A stretch of DNA of 64,000 nt from Asterochloris sp. CNOR1 (GCA_963969365.1 OZ017748.1:1860001-1924000); one strand, 5' to 3'. Positions 1 to 13,272 are shown, numbered from the stretch's first letter. The notes: generated by a model not told the origin, from the sequence alone. Numbers and translations are program-made.

Positions 1-116
1 AACTACGGGCAAGCCAGCTGTGCAGTCTGCGGGTGCAGGGCTGGCTCCAACCCTCCTGCCACAAGGGGCAGTAGCGTGCATGCTTGAGCCAGGTTGGAGA
101 AGGACGCAAGTGTTGT

Positions 117-1759
117 TCATTGCATTGACATGCCGGAGAACGTGCAGGTGTGCACTTGAGAGGCATGCACAAGCCCACCTGACGGCTGCGCCAGAGGGAT
201 GCCATTCAGCCCCCTGCGAGGCTGCCTGCCCCCAGACACTCCGCCGCGCTGCAGCTGCGCAATGTGCTGCTGCATGCGGTGCAGGTCACCGGCCGGGCTT
301 GCGCCAGACATGAGCCCGGGAGGGAGCCCATACATCAGGCTTGCAGCCTGCTGGTGGCTGAAGGGCGCCTCTGGGGAGGCCAGCCTGGAGCCAGGCAGGC
401 TGACAGAGCTCTGCAGGCGCCCACAAAGCAGCGTGAGCATGCCTGCATTGCCCAGACGACAAGCTTGCAGGCAACGGCCAAAGCACCCCACAGCTGCAGT
501 GTGCAGACATTGCCTGCAAAATGTGGGACCAGATCTCCTGCCCTTATTGATGGCAATGGGCACTGGCTGCAGCTTGGGCCAGGGCTGAGATGGCACCCCT
601 AACCTGCGCGGTCCACAGCGAAGACAATGGGCATGTGCAGCACCTACCAGGGTGCTGTGAGGGGGTGCCATGCCCGGTGCGCTGTAAGTTGATGCAGGCG
701 GCGTCTGGGACCCCCGACGGAGGCTGTGCAAGCCCCGCATGAAGGGGCCACGCCTGCTGTCCTCCATTCCAGATGCGGGCGTTACAGGAGAGGCAGGCTC
801 TGGCCTGAGCACCGATGCTGAATCCCCAGTTGACACACTGCTGCTGCCTGCCGCGCTGCCAGCAGCAGCAGCGCCCTGCTGCAGTCCATTGGCCATTGGC
901 GTCACTGCTACAGGCACCTCAGCCGATGCCTGCAGAGCCCGCGAGACAGCCTGCTTCTGCCGCTGCTGCACAGAGCGTGCCGCCTGCTGCTGCTGTTGCC
1001 AGGGTGCTTGCGCAGCCAGGTTGGCAGCACTGCTGCCAGCACCAGAAGCAGCCAGAGACTCCTGTCGCTGCTGGTGCTGGTCCTCAGCGGTGTCCTGCCA
1101 GTTGCTGCTGTGCACCGATACTCTGAGACCTTCGAACTGGCCTGGCCCCAACCTGGCATGCGGCTGCTCCAGGCGAGGCTCACCGCCATTTGCCAGGCCC
1201 ATCGATCCCCTCCCTGCACATCATGACTCTACCCTCAGCATGCAATGCTAGCCGGGTCCAAGGCTCCTGACAAATGCCATGCAGAAGGCATGTGCATTGT
1301 GTGCCACCAAGCCAGCCCATTGCTCGGCCAACCTGAGGAGTGCGGCAGAAGCCCCCATGCTTGCAGCTCCTGCTCTGCCCCAAGCTGGAGCCCTGGACCT
1401 GTGTCATGCGACCCAGGTTGCAGCCCAGCAAGCTCACCGGAGCGCCTGCTCTCCAGGGACCTGCTTGCAGCAGCAGCTCGGCGTCCTGCATCCCCAGGCT
1501 CTGGCCCGGCCTGCAGCGCCCGCTCAGCAGCCAGCACGGCCGCGTCATATCTGCTGTGGAAGGCGTCTCCATCAGAAGATGCAAAGGGCTGGGAGGCCAG
1601 CTCGGGAGGCTCTGCAGCCTGAGCCTGCGCCGCCAGCCTCTGCAGGTGCTCTGGCTTGCGCGCCGGCTGGGCTGGATGGGCGGCCTCTGCGCCAGCCTGC
1701 AAGTGCGGGCCCTGCTGCTGCCCGCAGCCTTGGCGCTGCTGCTCCCCTGGTGCTCCTGC

Positions 1760-1790
<31 letters not shown>

Positions 1791-4700
1791 AACAGGAGTG
1801 CAGCGCGCTGCTGCTGGGCAGCATGCTGCTGCCCATGTAGCTGCAGGACATGGTGTTGAATCTGCTGCAGGTAAAGGAGCTGCTGAGGCGTCATACTGGC
1901 GCTGCCTGGGGGAAACATTCCAGGGAACAGGTGGGACGGGACATCCTGCAAGCAACCAGAGACCAGTCAGCACGCCCAGGACCTAGCATGGGAGACGCCC
2001 AGCCTGGCAGACATAACATGGGAGATGTATGCAGTTGTTGCCTGCCTGCAGGTTCCTGTTCGAATGGAGAGCTCATGAGCAGCAATGACATCTGCTGCTC
2101 GCATGCAACACATCCCTCCATGTATGCCTGCAGTAGGCGGGCGCCAGCCAAAGTTTTGACGATGCCTGCAGCCTTGTCTGGCCACCTGTCACCAAGGACA
2201 GTTTTGACTCCTCACTTGCAGCAGCGTCTGGGACGGCGGGCGACCCAACAATGGGCTGCCCCCACGTGGCACGCTGCCAGCTGGCACAGCAGCAGCCCCA
2301 GGCTGGGCTGGCGGGCGCTGTGCATTCCACGTGTTCCTGAAGAACTTGTCAATGGCCGCCACGGTGTCCATACCCGCCTGCAGGGTGACAACTGGAGCCT
2401 CACTGGTGGTCTGCATCCCCCTCACAGCCAGCTGCATGTCCAGGGTCAGCACCCAGAGCGGCTCACAGCACAGACCTCCCACAGCTAATGTCATGGCCTC
2501 CTGAGTACATCTGGCACTTTGCTCCCTGCGGGTGACACAATGTCAGTGCCTGTCTGCAAGGCGCTGGTGCCTACTTAGTGGAGGGTTGCCCTGATGGCAA
2601 TGTCTGCAGCCATCACCCTGGCCAGCATGTAACAGACAGTGCTTTGCAGAGCCTGTGCAGATATGCTGACTTTTGCTTAGAACAAGTGTTGAGACAGGAT
2701 AGGGTTTGCAACTTGGCTCACAGCGTTACTTCAGGCTGCCCCCAAAGGCATGCCGTGGAGGCAAACATCGATCAGACCAGATAAGGGCATGACACACACC
2801 TGTGACATGATGTCTGACAGTGTGGTACTGCCATGTGCCAGCGCCTTGCGGATGCGAGCAAAGTTGGCCTTGCTGACACTCCTGCCCAGATTATTGGTCG
2901 CCAGCAGGGGATCCATGATGTTCAGAAACTTGATTGGGAAGCTCCTGTTGAGCCCACCACCTGCACACCAGCCACACAAAGCACTGCATGGAGCATGACT
3001 TGTAAGACATGTGTCATGAAGTGCTTGCCCCTCTCCCTGCAGGATTTCGAAAAGTTGCAACATGAAAGCTGAGGAGGTCAGAGGCTTGCTGTCCCCTGGA
3101 CCTGCGATCGATTTGCAGTGCAACCTGTGTGGGCAGCGAGGACTGACCTGAAGCAGGGACCCTGCTCTTGGCTGGCGCAGAAGTACCATTGACACGAGGC
3201 CCTAGAGGTCCAGCAGGGGTGAGCGGCATGGAGTGAACATCACTCAGACTGCCTGGTGACCCTGCAGTCAGTAGTCATAAGTGTGGCTCTGCATGCACCA
3301 GGCAGGGCAGCGCGTTTCTGTCCAAGCAAAGTAAGGCCTGCCAGACCCAGCAGCGAAGCATGCTGTGGGCATCCGTTCTTAAGGTCCAAGCAAGCTATGG
3401 CCACTGCCATGGTGCATGTCACCTGTGCAGAGGTATGCTGGCCAACAGAGCGCAGCATGGCGTGCTGTGTGCAGGCCACATTGAGCATGCATACTGACCT
3501 GGCTGTGGATCTACTGAGGGGCTGGAGGCTGGGCTGGCGCTGCTGTGCGGCCGCCGCAGGGTGGCTGCACTGGGGGTGCTGCCTCCCAAGTTGTGAGGGC
3601 TGTATCGCTCCAGCATGCGGGCCATGAAATCCTCCCGCAGCAGCGGCATGTCCTTTACAGCTGGGTCCTGCTGCACTGCAGCCACCAACGTGAGACAAGT
3701 CAGCTCCCCTGTACAGTCTGTTCATAGGCTCCAGCTAACTGGCTTGCACCCCAGCAATGCCTCCAGCTGCCTTGTTTGTGCACAAGACAAGCATCCTCTT
3801 AGATATGTTCCCACACATCACGATATGTTTTGATCAGTGAGCAGTCAGCTCACGCAGAGTCAGGGGGCAGGCACATACAATGCCTCCCAGACGTTCGCCA
3901 CTGGGTGGAACTCGACTGGGTCAAGAGCAGGAGACAACAGCCTGAACGGCCGGCGAAATCACCAACAGGACTGGATGTACAACACACAGCACACAATGCA
4001 ACAAGCAGCCCTTACCTTTAAAGTCCGGGAAGCTATTGAGGGGGACGAGGCCCTGAAGGCTGAGGCAGAAGGTGTCCCAATCAAATTCGCTGAACACTTG
4101 AAGGAACTTGAGCAGCACCTGCACAAAGAGTGGTCATACCTCAGCAAACAGCACCAGCACGCCTGGCACCTCCGCAAAGGACAGCAATGCTCTGGGCAGC
4201 ACGCCTGGCTGGCCAGCAGCTGTGCCTGCAAGGTCTCGCATCAGACATTTGCTGCAGCACATGGCCCTGCCTGCCAGGTGGCCACAGCAAATTGTTCTCA
4301 GGGCAGGCAATGCTGGAGTCACAACTGAACCTGCCACAGCAGACTGACACGCAAACGACAGTGGTGCAAAAGCAGATGCTGGACACAGCAAAGGGGCTTG
4401 CCTGGCAGGCAGTCTTTAACTCCTTGTGAAACACGTTGAAAATGTACAGCACCATGGTCTCCAGGGCATATGTTGATATGAGGCCATGGTGCGCGCCCAG
4501 CAGCCTGCTCTCATAGTAGCACCAGGCCTTCACCTGCAGGTCAAGGCTGTGGAAATGCCACTGCTGATGAATAAGACTGCAACCAATGCTCTGGTGGACA
4601 CGGGACAACCATGGTGCAGGGCATGTGATGTATCTCAGGCGCTGGCAGCCACCAGACATGCCTGTCCCTCTGGTACACGAGAGCTGAGACCGCCACGGTT

Positions 4701-6324
4701 GACATGTTTAACCCCAGTGCCACCCAGTATGGGACAGGTGCCACGGGTTGACGCTGCAAGTAAGGAGATGCCAAAGTGTCCAAGCGTGAATGCATGATAG
4801 CTAAGACAACGGGCTAAGCAGATGATGTTGGGTGTGAATTGGTGTCCAGTCTATTGAAGACTGCGGGAAGAGGACTCTGCTTTGCCTGCTAGCCACCATC
4901 GGGCTCCACTGGTGCTGGAGAGCTGTGCAAGCTGGCTCACCAGAAGAATATTACGCTTGAAGAGGTGAATGCAGAGGTGACTTTCCCCAATGCAGCCAAG
5001 GACGCCTTGTGCCCAGGCCAGCTTGAGCACACTTGCTCCACCATTAGTCTGATGACAACTGAGACAGCCGGCCCGCCAGGATGACGCTGCGATTCTGGAG
5101 GTAATTACTTCAAATGCAGGCCAGCGCACAAGCTTTCAACTTGCGTCCCTTACCCAAGCATTGATCAGTTCAGCAACAGCCAGCTTACCAGGATGACGCT
5201 GCGCTTGAAGAGGTGATTTTCGCCAATGTTCCGGTCAATTGACTCCAGGAAGGCCACTGTGCACAGCCCACCCAGAGTCTCAAATGAGATGTCCACCACG
5301 ATGTTGTCCACCAGGCACTTGAGCAGCTTCACCTGCAGCAGTGGGGCACCTGGCTGGAGAGAGGCATCACACTTGACGCTGCACGTTGGTCTTCCAACAC
5401 CACATGCTGGCCATGAGGCTGCCGTGCCCGAGGCAATCTGACAGGCTCCCCTCAAGGTATGCTTGCATAGGTGTTCTAAATCTCTCTTCAGGTCTGCACT
5501 CATGTGCTGAGTTCTCCCCTCAGTTGCTGCTGTGCCTGTCCACCACTGCGCAGATAGCCTGCACGTCTTGTCCCCTTGCAGTGCTCACAGCTGCCACCCG
5601 CAGGTCTGAGTACTGACCTGCCGAAGCATGTCCACAGTGGGTCAGCATTGGCGCACCTCTGCATGAATGACCTGGACATCCCTGACCCTGTAGGGCGCCT
5701 GGTGGTTGCGCCCCTCAGCCTGGAGCGCGTGGCACAGCTTGGTGGTCCAGCTGTCCTGCAGCGAGGCCCCCTTCGACTGGAACACTGAGAGGTCAATGTC
5801 TCCGTCGGGGAGGTACGTCTTCAGGGGCACCGACCCAAACATGAAGGCCTCCACCTGCAGCCGGTGTCGATCCAGTCAACTAAAGCAGGTGCGCGCAGGC
5901 CCAGCCTTGAAGATGAGGAGTTCTCAGACTGCTGGGCGCAAAGCATTGCTGCAAAGGGCAGGGTACCACGTTTCAGCCTGCAATGGTGGCCTTGTGCAGC
6001 TTGCTGGCAAGAGCCGACGCCATTGGAAAGCAGCTGTTGCAATATGTGTTCTGCCTTGAAACAGGGCACATGGGCAAGGAAGGCAAGTCAGCAAAGCATG
6101 ACAGGGGCAAAGTGTGTGGCTTCTGGCAGCCTGACTCATTGCTGTGCACCATCTGAACACTGCAGGCAGTGGCTGTGTGGCGGGCAGCTGACCTCCAGAC
6201 CGTCCTCAGAAAAGCAGCTGCTGATGATAGTGCTGACATAGCCTGCCACGCTGTGACGTCGCGCCTCACTGTGCCTGGCGGGCCTAATACGGCTAATGAG
6301 CTGGTCTACACGCTCCTCAGCTGT
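117..6324 (-). CDS. PAP/OAS1-type nucleotidyltransferase with Gln-rich tail
   Basis: A non-canonical poly(A)-polymerase-like nucleotidyltransferase of the family annotated in land plants as PAP/OAS1 substrate-binding domain proteins. Clear exons are 6324-6193, 5854-5657, 5332-5189, one starting at 4533, and 4118-4016. The catalytic signature is FGSVPLKTYLPDGDIDL in the second exon (GS plus DxD metal ligands); the third carboxylate is in NIVVDISF of the next exon. The palm is followed by the helical part (AWCYYESRLLGAHHGLISTY, then FSEFDWDTF) and, near 2900-2800, by NNLGRSVSKANFARIR. The C-terminal part (about 1951-117) is low complexity, rich in Gln, Ala, Pro and Ser, with a CAG-encoded Gln run, and ends at a TGA at 119-117. 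The family adds nucleotides to RNA 3' ends; the exact substrate is unknown here. The first coding exon was not resolved: the frame is open at the acceptor before 6324 but I found no convincing start. It is head-to-head with ATG8. Confidence 0.82.
1760..1786. repeat. (CTG)9 trinucleotide repeat
   Basis: Nine uninterrupted CTG units; on the minus strand they are CAG codons giving a polyglutamine run in the C-terminal region of the nucleotidyltransferase. This repeat class is length-variable in many genomes. Confidence 0.9.
4925..5110 (-). repeat. Degenerate copies of an exon 3' end and its donor
   Basis: The real exon 5332-5189 ends in codons for HLFKRSVIL followed by a GTAAGC donor. About 245 bp further into the intron a copy encodes HLFKRNILL followed by GTGAGC (around 4990-4930). 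A third, shorter copy lies around 5110-5085, where the sequence of the exon end is recognisable but the donor has become GC. These look like tandem duplications of an exon-intron boundary that have since diverged. They are probably spliced out as intron, but the copy near 4930 keeps a usable donor sequence. Confidence 0.7.
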
Positions 6325-6919
6325 CTGCAACACCCACAGCAGCAGGCATGGCTTCAATAGGATGCAACACGTGGCAGCTGACACGTTGCCATAAAAGCAT
6401 GGCAGAGGTGCACACAGTGCAGCCCGGTTCCAGTGCTGCGCTCAGCTGCAGTATTAGCAGCAGGTAAAGTGTGACGGCCCCATACATTGCTTCCCTCATC
6501 ATCCAAGGCTTGTCAGCACTTGCAGATCATGATGTGGGATGCAGCTGAAAGTGTGTATGCAGGCACAAGGGGCTCCTGAGTGTTACCTCTGCTGCTGGCT
6601 CCAGTTGCCCATCTGCTAGGCTGGTGCTGCCAACTCGGAGTAGAGCATTGGTCCCGTTTCCTATATACATGCTCCCTGCCTGATGTCAGCAGCACAGCAT
6701 GTCCACCTATAGCTCAGGCAGACTGGGCTGTCTCGCCAAGTTACAAGAAAACAAACTCGACCGTCTTGAGTTTCCCTTCCGTGAATTGCACAGCAAGCTG
6801 TTCTCCGGGCGCCCTACTTGCTGAGCAGACCTCGAAGCCAACGAGGCAGTTGCTGCCTCGAGATCAGGTGCAACTTTCGTTTGGCCAGCTAGCTCCTGCG
6901 CGGGCTCCTTTGCACAGCC
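6325..6919. promoter_or_regulatory. Divergent region between nucleotidyltransferase and ATG8
   Basis: Roughly 600 bp between the first firmly read exon of the minus-strand nucleotidyltransferase and the ATG8 start. It must hold the 5' end of the former (an in-frame continuation upstream of 6324, possibly with an additional small exon, for example from an ATG at 6612) and both promoters. I saw no TATA box or other recognisable motif. Confidence 0.4.
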
Positions 6920-8247
<1,328 letters not shown>

Positions 8248-9083
8248 AGAGTGGACTGATGCTGCCATCACTTTCTCGAGCACAAGTGTTGCCTGTGGGC
8301 TGATTCGCACATTGTATGTGTTTTGCTTTGTACATTGTACAGGAGACGGGTGGATGGCCCCGTTTCACTTGCATATTGTTCTTGTACCCCACGGATCATC
8401 AATCTAGATCAAGCATTTTAATGATCAAGACATGTGTGGCAGCTGCGGCACCAAAGAAGTTTGCCAGACCATGGGGCTGTTCGGATGACCTGCGCCCTTC
8501 TGATTCTAGGTGAGTCTAGCTGAGAGGGCGTGGCAAGCCAATCAGGGGGGCTGGCCCCCCCCCTGCGCCATACAGGATCCAGGGTGTTTGCATTTCGGGC
8601 AGCAACCTTAGCTAGCAGTCCAACGTGGTGATGAAGCCCAGCACAGTGCCAAGGCCTGCTATGAGCGCCGGCTCCCTCTTTACCAGCCAAGTACAGTGAC
8701 CTGCTTGATATGCCTGTACTGCTTCTTTTTGTACCCCTACACCTTCAGCAAAGTTCATTGGTAGGATGAAATGATCATAGTCCTATGCCCGTGCATTGAG
8801 GCTACGGACTTTAAATTTAAAATCATCATCATAGGTCATCTAAATGCGTGGACCGATCTGCAGGCTGTCTGAAGTTTGACAATGCTGTCCAGACCACGAG
8901 TGTTCTCCTGCTTGCACGCCGCATTGAGGCAAAGTGGGTCTGACTTCCAACGATGCTCATCTGCTGAATGCCTCATCAAACTGTGTAAGGTGCCATCCCT
9001 GAACTGCAGGTCTGCCTGCCACCTGGTTGTGTGCAGAATCAGAGGCATGGCCCACCGCTACTCCCCTTCTGAGCCTGCGCAGC
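8248..9083. other. Intergenic region, ATG8 to HslV
   Basis: About 840 bp holding the ATG8 3' UTR and the HslV upstream region. Small open frames occur on both strands (for example minus 8690-8418), but none resembles a known protein or shows exon-like junctions. An AT-rich patch with a TTTAAATTTAAA core lies near 8810-8822. Nothing else recognised. Confidence 0.5.
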
Positions 9084-10052
9084 ATGGCAACGGCAAACGG
9101 CTCTGCCCTGGCTCAGCATAGCACTACTGTTCTGTGCGTCCGCAAGAATGGCAAGGTGAGGCCTGAGACAAAGCACAGCTGTGAGTGAGCTGGCCTCCAG
9201 GGACTCCTCCTTTGCAGGTCATCATCATGGCAGATGGCCAGGTCACTCGTGGCAATGAAATCATCAAGCCCAATGTACGAAAGGTTCGCAGGATTGGAGA
9301 CAACAAGGTCATCGGTGGATTTGCAGGCGAGCAGCAACGTCAGTCCGTGTTGTTGTTCTGGTGGCTCAACCTGATGCTGATGCCTTACCCTTCCTAATTT
9401 GCAGGTGCAACTGCAGATGCCTTCACACTATTCGAAAGATTAGAGATGCAGCTTGAGCAGCATCCAGGTATGTTGAGCAGCAAGCTGAGTGCCTAATTGC
9501 TGTGTGCAAGCTTGTGAACTGATGAGCATGCACCTGACTGCTGCAGGACAGCTGACTCGGGCTGCGGTCGAGCTGGCTAAGTCGTGGCGAACAGACAAGT
9601 TCTTGCGGAAGCTGGATGTAAGCCTCCACAGTCTGCTGCCCAGGAAACAGAGGCCCATGTTGCATGCATGCAGCTCCAAGGGGTCTGGCTCTGCAGGCCG
9701 TCATGGTGGTGGCCGACTCCAGACAAAGCCTGACCATCACAGGCAATGGGGATGTGCTGGAGCCTCATGATGGCATCATAGGTGAACTTGTGGCCGTTGC
9801 AGCATGCACTGTTCACACAGGGTGCTGCAGCAGCGCACTGCAGATTAGCTGCTGACCATCACAAGTGCATGCTCTGCAGCCATTGGCTCAGGAGGTGGTT
9901 ATGCACTGGCGGCAGCGAGAGCCCTTATAGACAACCCAGACCTCGAGGCTCATGAGATCGCTAAGAAGGCCATGACCATTGCTGCCGATGTGTGCATCTA
10001 CACCAATCACAATTTTACTTCAGAGGACTTGGAATTGGAGCCAGATAGCTGA
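9084..10052 (+). CDS. hslV: HslV (ClpQ) proteasome-like protease subunit
   Basis: Six exons: 9084-9155, 9218-9326, 9405-9467, 9547-9617, 9697-9781 and 9880-10052, joining exactly into 190 codons. HslV is the threonine-protease ring of the HslUV ATP-dependent protease, known from bacteria and from mitochondria of some protists and algae. Conserved blocks are seen in order: [11 protein letters not shown] with the presumed catalytic N-terminal Thr, [16 protein letters not shown]-like [76 protein letters not shown] and [11 protein letters not shown]. The active Thr would be residue 14, so a short propeptide is removed. The frame stays open upstream of the chosen ATG back to about 9003, so a longer organelle-targeting leader is possible. 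Intron 2 (9327-9404) has a GC donor. No HslU is in the window. Confidence 0.95.
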
Positions 10053-10082
10053 GCAAGACAGGGCACTGGACTCCTCTGCCCC

Positions 10083-11107
10083 TCATGCCTCCACACTGGG
10101 ATCTTGTATGACTATCAACACAAAGTCTGGGTCTGCAGTCAGCAGCTGTGTCCTCAACCAATTACAGAGCACTTTGCAGCAGCAACAGGCATGCAACGCA
10201 CTACAGGGCCACTCACTGGGGGCCACCATAATCTCATGCTTGTAAGACCTGATGCGCAGGAATTCCAAATCGTTCTGCAGCCACGAGCACCACCAGCTCA
10301 GAAGCTGATGCTCTGGACAAATGGAGGCAGGAATGCCCCCATTGCTGCAGCGCTGTACATGCCGCTGCTTAGCTGCACTGCTGCTGTAGACCACTACTTC
10401 AGCCATTTCATGCTGTAGGATGTCTGACTGAAGATTATACAGGCAGCTGCTGCCCAAGCCTGGGACACAAGGCTACAACTGGACCTGCAGCTGAGCTTTT
10501 GCCCAAATGTCCTGAACAGCTGGCAGGCTTGGTGAGTGTCAGCTGATCATCCACGAGCAGCCTCGCATTAGGACCCACAGCAGTTGCTAGTCGTCAGCCA
10601 AAGCAACAATGAGGTTGGCTCATCCAGATGTGACTTGCCTGAGGGTCCAAGTCCCGCACCAAGTTCCTGGCCAAACCTGCCAGCTGCGGGATCAGGTGGG
10701 CGTGAAGCTCTGCAATCTCGGGCTGCAGACACACAGTGGCTGTTTTCAAATGGCAGACTCCACCGGCCGCAGGCAGATAGCAAGGGTGTAAACAGAGCAC
10801 ATCAGGCTGCGGGGACAGTTGCTTGACAGGCTTCAGCTGACGCAGCTCGCACCTCACAGGTTGTGCGAAGAACAGCCCCCTGGCTGTTGACAATGATGCA
10901 CCCAAGGACGCCCTGCCAATCACACGAATGGGCTCAGCAGGTCAGCACATGCTCATTGAGAGCTGCTCCAACAGCAGCCAGACCTTGTGTGAACCAATGC
11001 GCTGCAATGTTGCCTCGACATCTCCCTGAGCCTGCACACATGTAGGGCCCAGTACTGATGGCCCCTCCAGAGCTGCTGATTTGGCATGACCTGCACCATC
11101 TTACCAT
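10083..11107 (-). CDS. DYNLRB1: Dynein light chain, roadblock/LC7 type
   Basis: Six exons on the minus strand: 11107-11105 (just the ATG), 11031-10984, 10912-10853, 10722-10639, 10274-10217 and 10132-10083, giving exactly 100 residues; animal DYNLRB1 is about 96. Family blocks are plain: LQRIGSHKGVLGCIIVNSQG, ARNLVRDLDPQ, NDLEFLRIRSYKHEIMVAP and DFVLIVIQDP. Roadblock light chains dimerise on the dynein intermediate chain in cytoplasmic, intraflagellar and axonemal dyneins. The fourth intron (10638-10275) starts GCAAGT, a textbook GC donor. The first exon is inferred from an ATG immediately followed by GTAAGA and a phase-0 acceptor. The gene is tail-to-tail with HslV (stop codons 30 bp apart) and head-to-head with RTRAF. 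Confidence 0.92.
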
Positions 11108-11309
11108 GGCCAATGGCCTGTCCTCAGCTCCCTTCCCGCTCTCGAGCAAAGAGCGTACCGGGCGTTCCCCTGATGAAGAAGTGACCGATACTGAGATTGC
11201 AGGACTGCTGAGCCCACTTTGGCAATTTCAGGCTTGAAATAGAATAGCGCCAGACCTGATCTGCATGTCTGCATCTGCATTTTGTACGGAGCTCAAGCTA
11301 CCACCCGTC
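11108..11309. promoter_or_regulatory. Shared upstream region of DYNLRB and RTRAF
   Basis: 202 bp between two start codons pointing away from each other. It has to carry both 5' UTRs and both promoters, so a bidirectional promoter is likely. No specific motif was recognised. Confidence 0.5.
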
Positions 11310-13184
11310 ATGCACGAGAGGTTCTTGCTGAAGGCCCTGAAGTACAGCAAAGCAGACTCTTTCAACTTCAGCAGACCAGCGGACTTCAGATCACTGGTGC
11401 TCTGGCTTGAGAACACCAAGGCCAGTGCCCTGAACTTGGCTGGAATCACCTGTTCGGGTCAGATCACTCTAACAACAATTGAAGTCTGCACTGTGCAGAT
11501 CAGGCAGCTGAAGATCGAGGAACGCAAGCCTCTCGGCCAGTTCTCAGACCCACAGTGGGACAGGACATTTCAGCAGGTTGGCAGCAACATCAACAGATGG
11601 TCATGTGACTGAAGCCGCCATGCCTGCTGCAGCAGCATGCCCTGCCTCTGGCTGACAGACTAGATGCTCCCTGCAGTACCTGGATGGCATGCAATGCCCT
11701 CTGGTCCCTGGCCAGGAGTCCACCAGGAACATCCTGCACTGGCTGCTGCGCCATGCTGTGAGCTTGGAGTACCAGGATAATGGTGGGTCACGCTGGAACC
11801 AGGCCTGCTGGCAGATGATGGTCAGGTCTGGACAAGAGGGCATGCAGCAGCTCAGGCTGAGCAGGGCAGCACTACTACCTGACCTGTTCTTCCAGGCCAG
11901 AGACAGCATGGTCAAGTGCTCGTGTGGTATTGCATGCGGCTGCTTGTGGCATCGGAAGTGTGCCTTGGCAGCGCAGCGCTAGTTGCTGGAGGCTCCCTCC
12001 ACAAAGCTCCAGGCCAGGCAGTCCTGGGTGTGCACTTCAAAGTGTGAGCTCAGCATACCACCACAGGCTTGCTGCTTGTGTGCTTTCGTGTGAGAGGCCG
12101 CTTGTTAGCCTTGCTCCAGCATGCAAGCTGATGCTGCAGCATCTGCCTGCAGCGGAGCAGCTCAACAAGCTAGCCGCCAGTGCAAAAGCCTTACAGCCAT
12201 CCGCTTTGGAGAAGAGGAAGCGGGAAGAGGTCATTTACCCTGACTGTGAGTACTCGCAGCATTTCAGATGCTGTCTGTCAGAAGCTGCTGGCACTGACTC
12301 TTCTGGAGCATGCCAGGTTGCCTTCTGCATGATGCTGCTGCTGCTGAGCCTTGTAACCAGGTGCACAGCTTGCCTGGGGCATCTTCACATGACACAGGCG
12401 CAGCAGTTGATGCATAGAAGTGTTGTGCTGGGTCCTGTGGTGCCTGACTAGACTGTTTGTCTTGCTGCAGTGGCCACCCAGCAGACACAGCAGCTGCTAC
12501 AGCAGCTGCTTGGAAGGCTCCAGATTGAGCAGGCGGGGAGCCAGCTGGAGCAGCTTCAGGTCAGTCCACTCTTTCTGCTGCTCCGCACTGCTGGGCAGCC
12601 TCTGCGGGAGTGAGTGAAGGGAAGCCTCTGAATGCCTCTGACGCCAAGCAACATACAATTGCTTTGCAGAGCAATCTTGCTGCACCTGACATGGCTGTGA
12701 GGCCCTCACGATGGCAAGATCAGCCATTATTATGTTGCTCTTGGCTGCAGTTGGCCAAGGACTTGGTGTCAGACCAACTGCTGCCAGCGCTGCAAGACTC
12801 TCAACTCAGCAAGGCCGCCAGGCAGACTGCTGACCATTTGGCACATCTAGACACTGACACATTCAACTTAGGGTTTCAGACTGGTGGTGGGCTGCATATG
12901 TTGGCTACCTTTCATGTTGCAGATTGCTCTGGATGCACACATGGCAAGACATGCTGATGTTGCTTGCCCACACATGGAGATACATGTCTGGGTAGCTCAA
13001 CTCTGAATATTACTGTGGACTGCTTGCAGATGCAAAGCTGGACAGTGCAGCCACCATCCTGCGCATGCTGTATATCAAAGACCTCAGAGCATTACAGAGC
13101 CTGATAGATCGCACAATTGTGGAGGTGCAGGAATTCACTGCAAATCCACGCACAGATACTGCCCTGGGCCGTGTCGGCCGCTAA
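11310..13184 (+). CDS. RTRAF: RTRAF (hCLE/CGI-99) RNA transcription, translation and transport factor
   Basis: Seven exons: 11310-11420, 11499-11576, 11677-11782, 12153-12245, 12471-12559, 12751-12883 and 13030-13184, closing to 254 residues; human RTRAF is 244. Matches to the family run along the whole length: ADFRSLVLWLENTK, IRQLKIEERKPL, QCPLVPGQESTRNILHWLL, FNLGFQTGDAKLDSAATILR, RALQSLIDRTIVEVQ and the C-terminal TDTALGRVGR. In animals this protein binds RNA polymerase II and works with the tRNA ligase complex and in RNA granules; the algal role is inferred. The first intron (11421-11498) has a GC donor, is 78 nt and contains no stop in frame, so retention would insert 26 residues. A TGTAA polyadenylation-like signal sits at 13260-13264. 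Tail-to-tail with CTR9, 88 bp between stops. Confidence 0.92.
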
Positions 13185-13272
13185 GGATGAACACTGACAC
13201 CGTATGAACAAAGTGAACCGGATCAGAAGGGCTCTTGCAATTGTTGGCCTGAAGCAGACTGTAAGGAGGGAG

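Noticed and set aside
117-1202. Reading the 361-codon frame as one uninterrupted exon
   Set aside because: The segment between about 630 and 410 is Cys-rich and unlike the flanking Gln/Ser/Pro-rich sequence, and is bordered by a plausible donor and a CTGCAG acceptor, so an intron is more likely.
8418-8690. Minus-strand gene between ATG8 and HslV
   Set aside because: It would restore the alternating gene order, but the 90-codon frame has chance-like composition, no recognisable domain and no splice partners.
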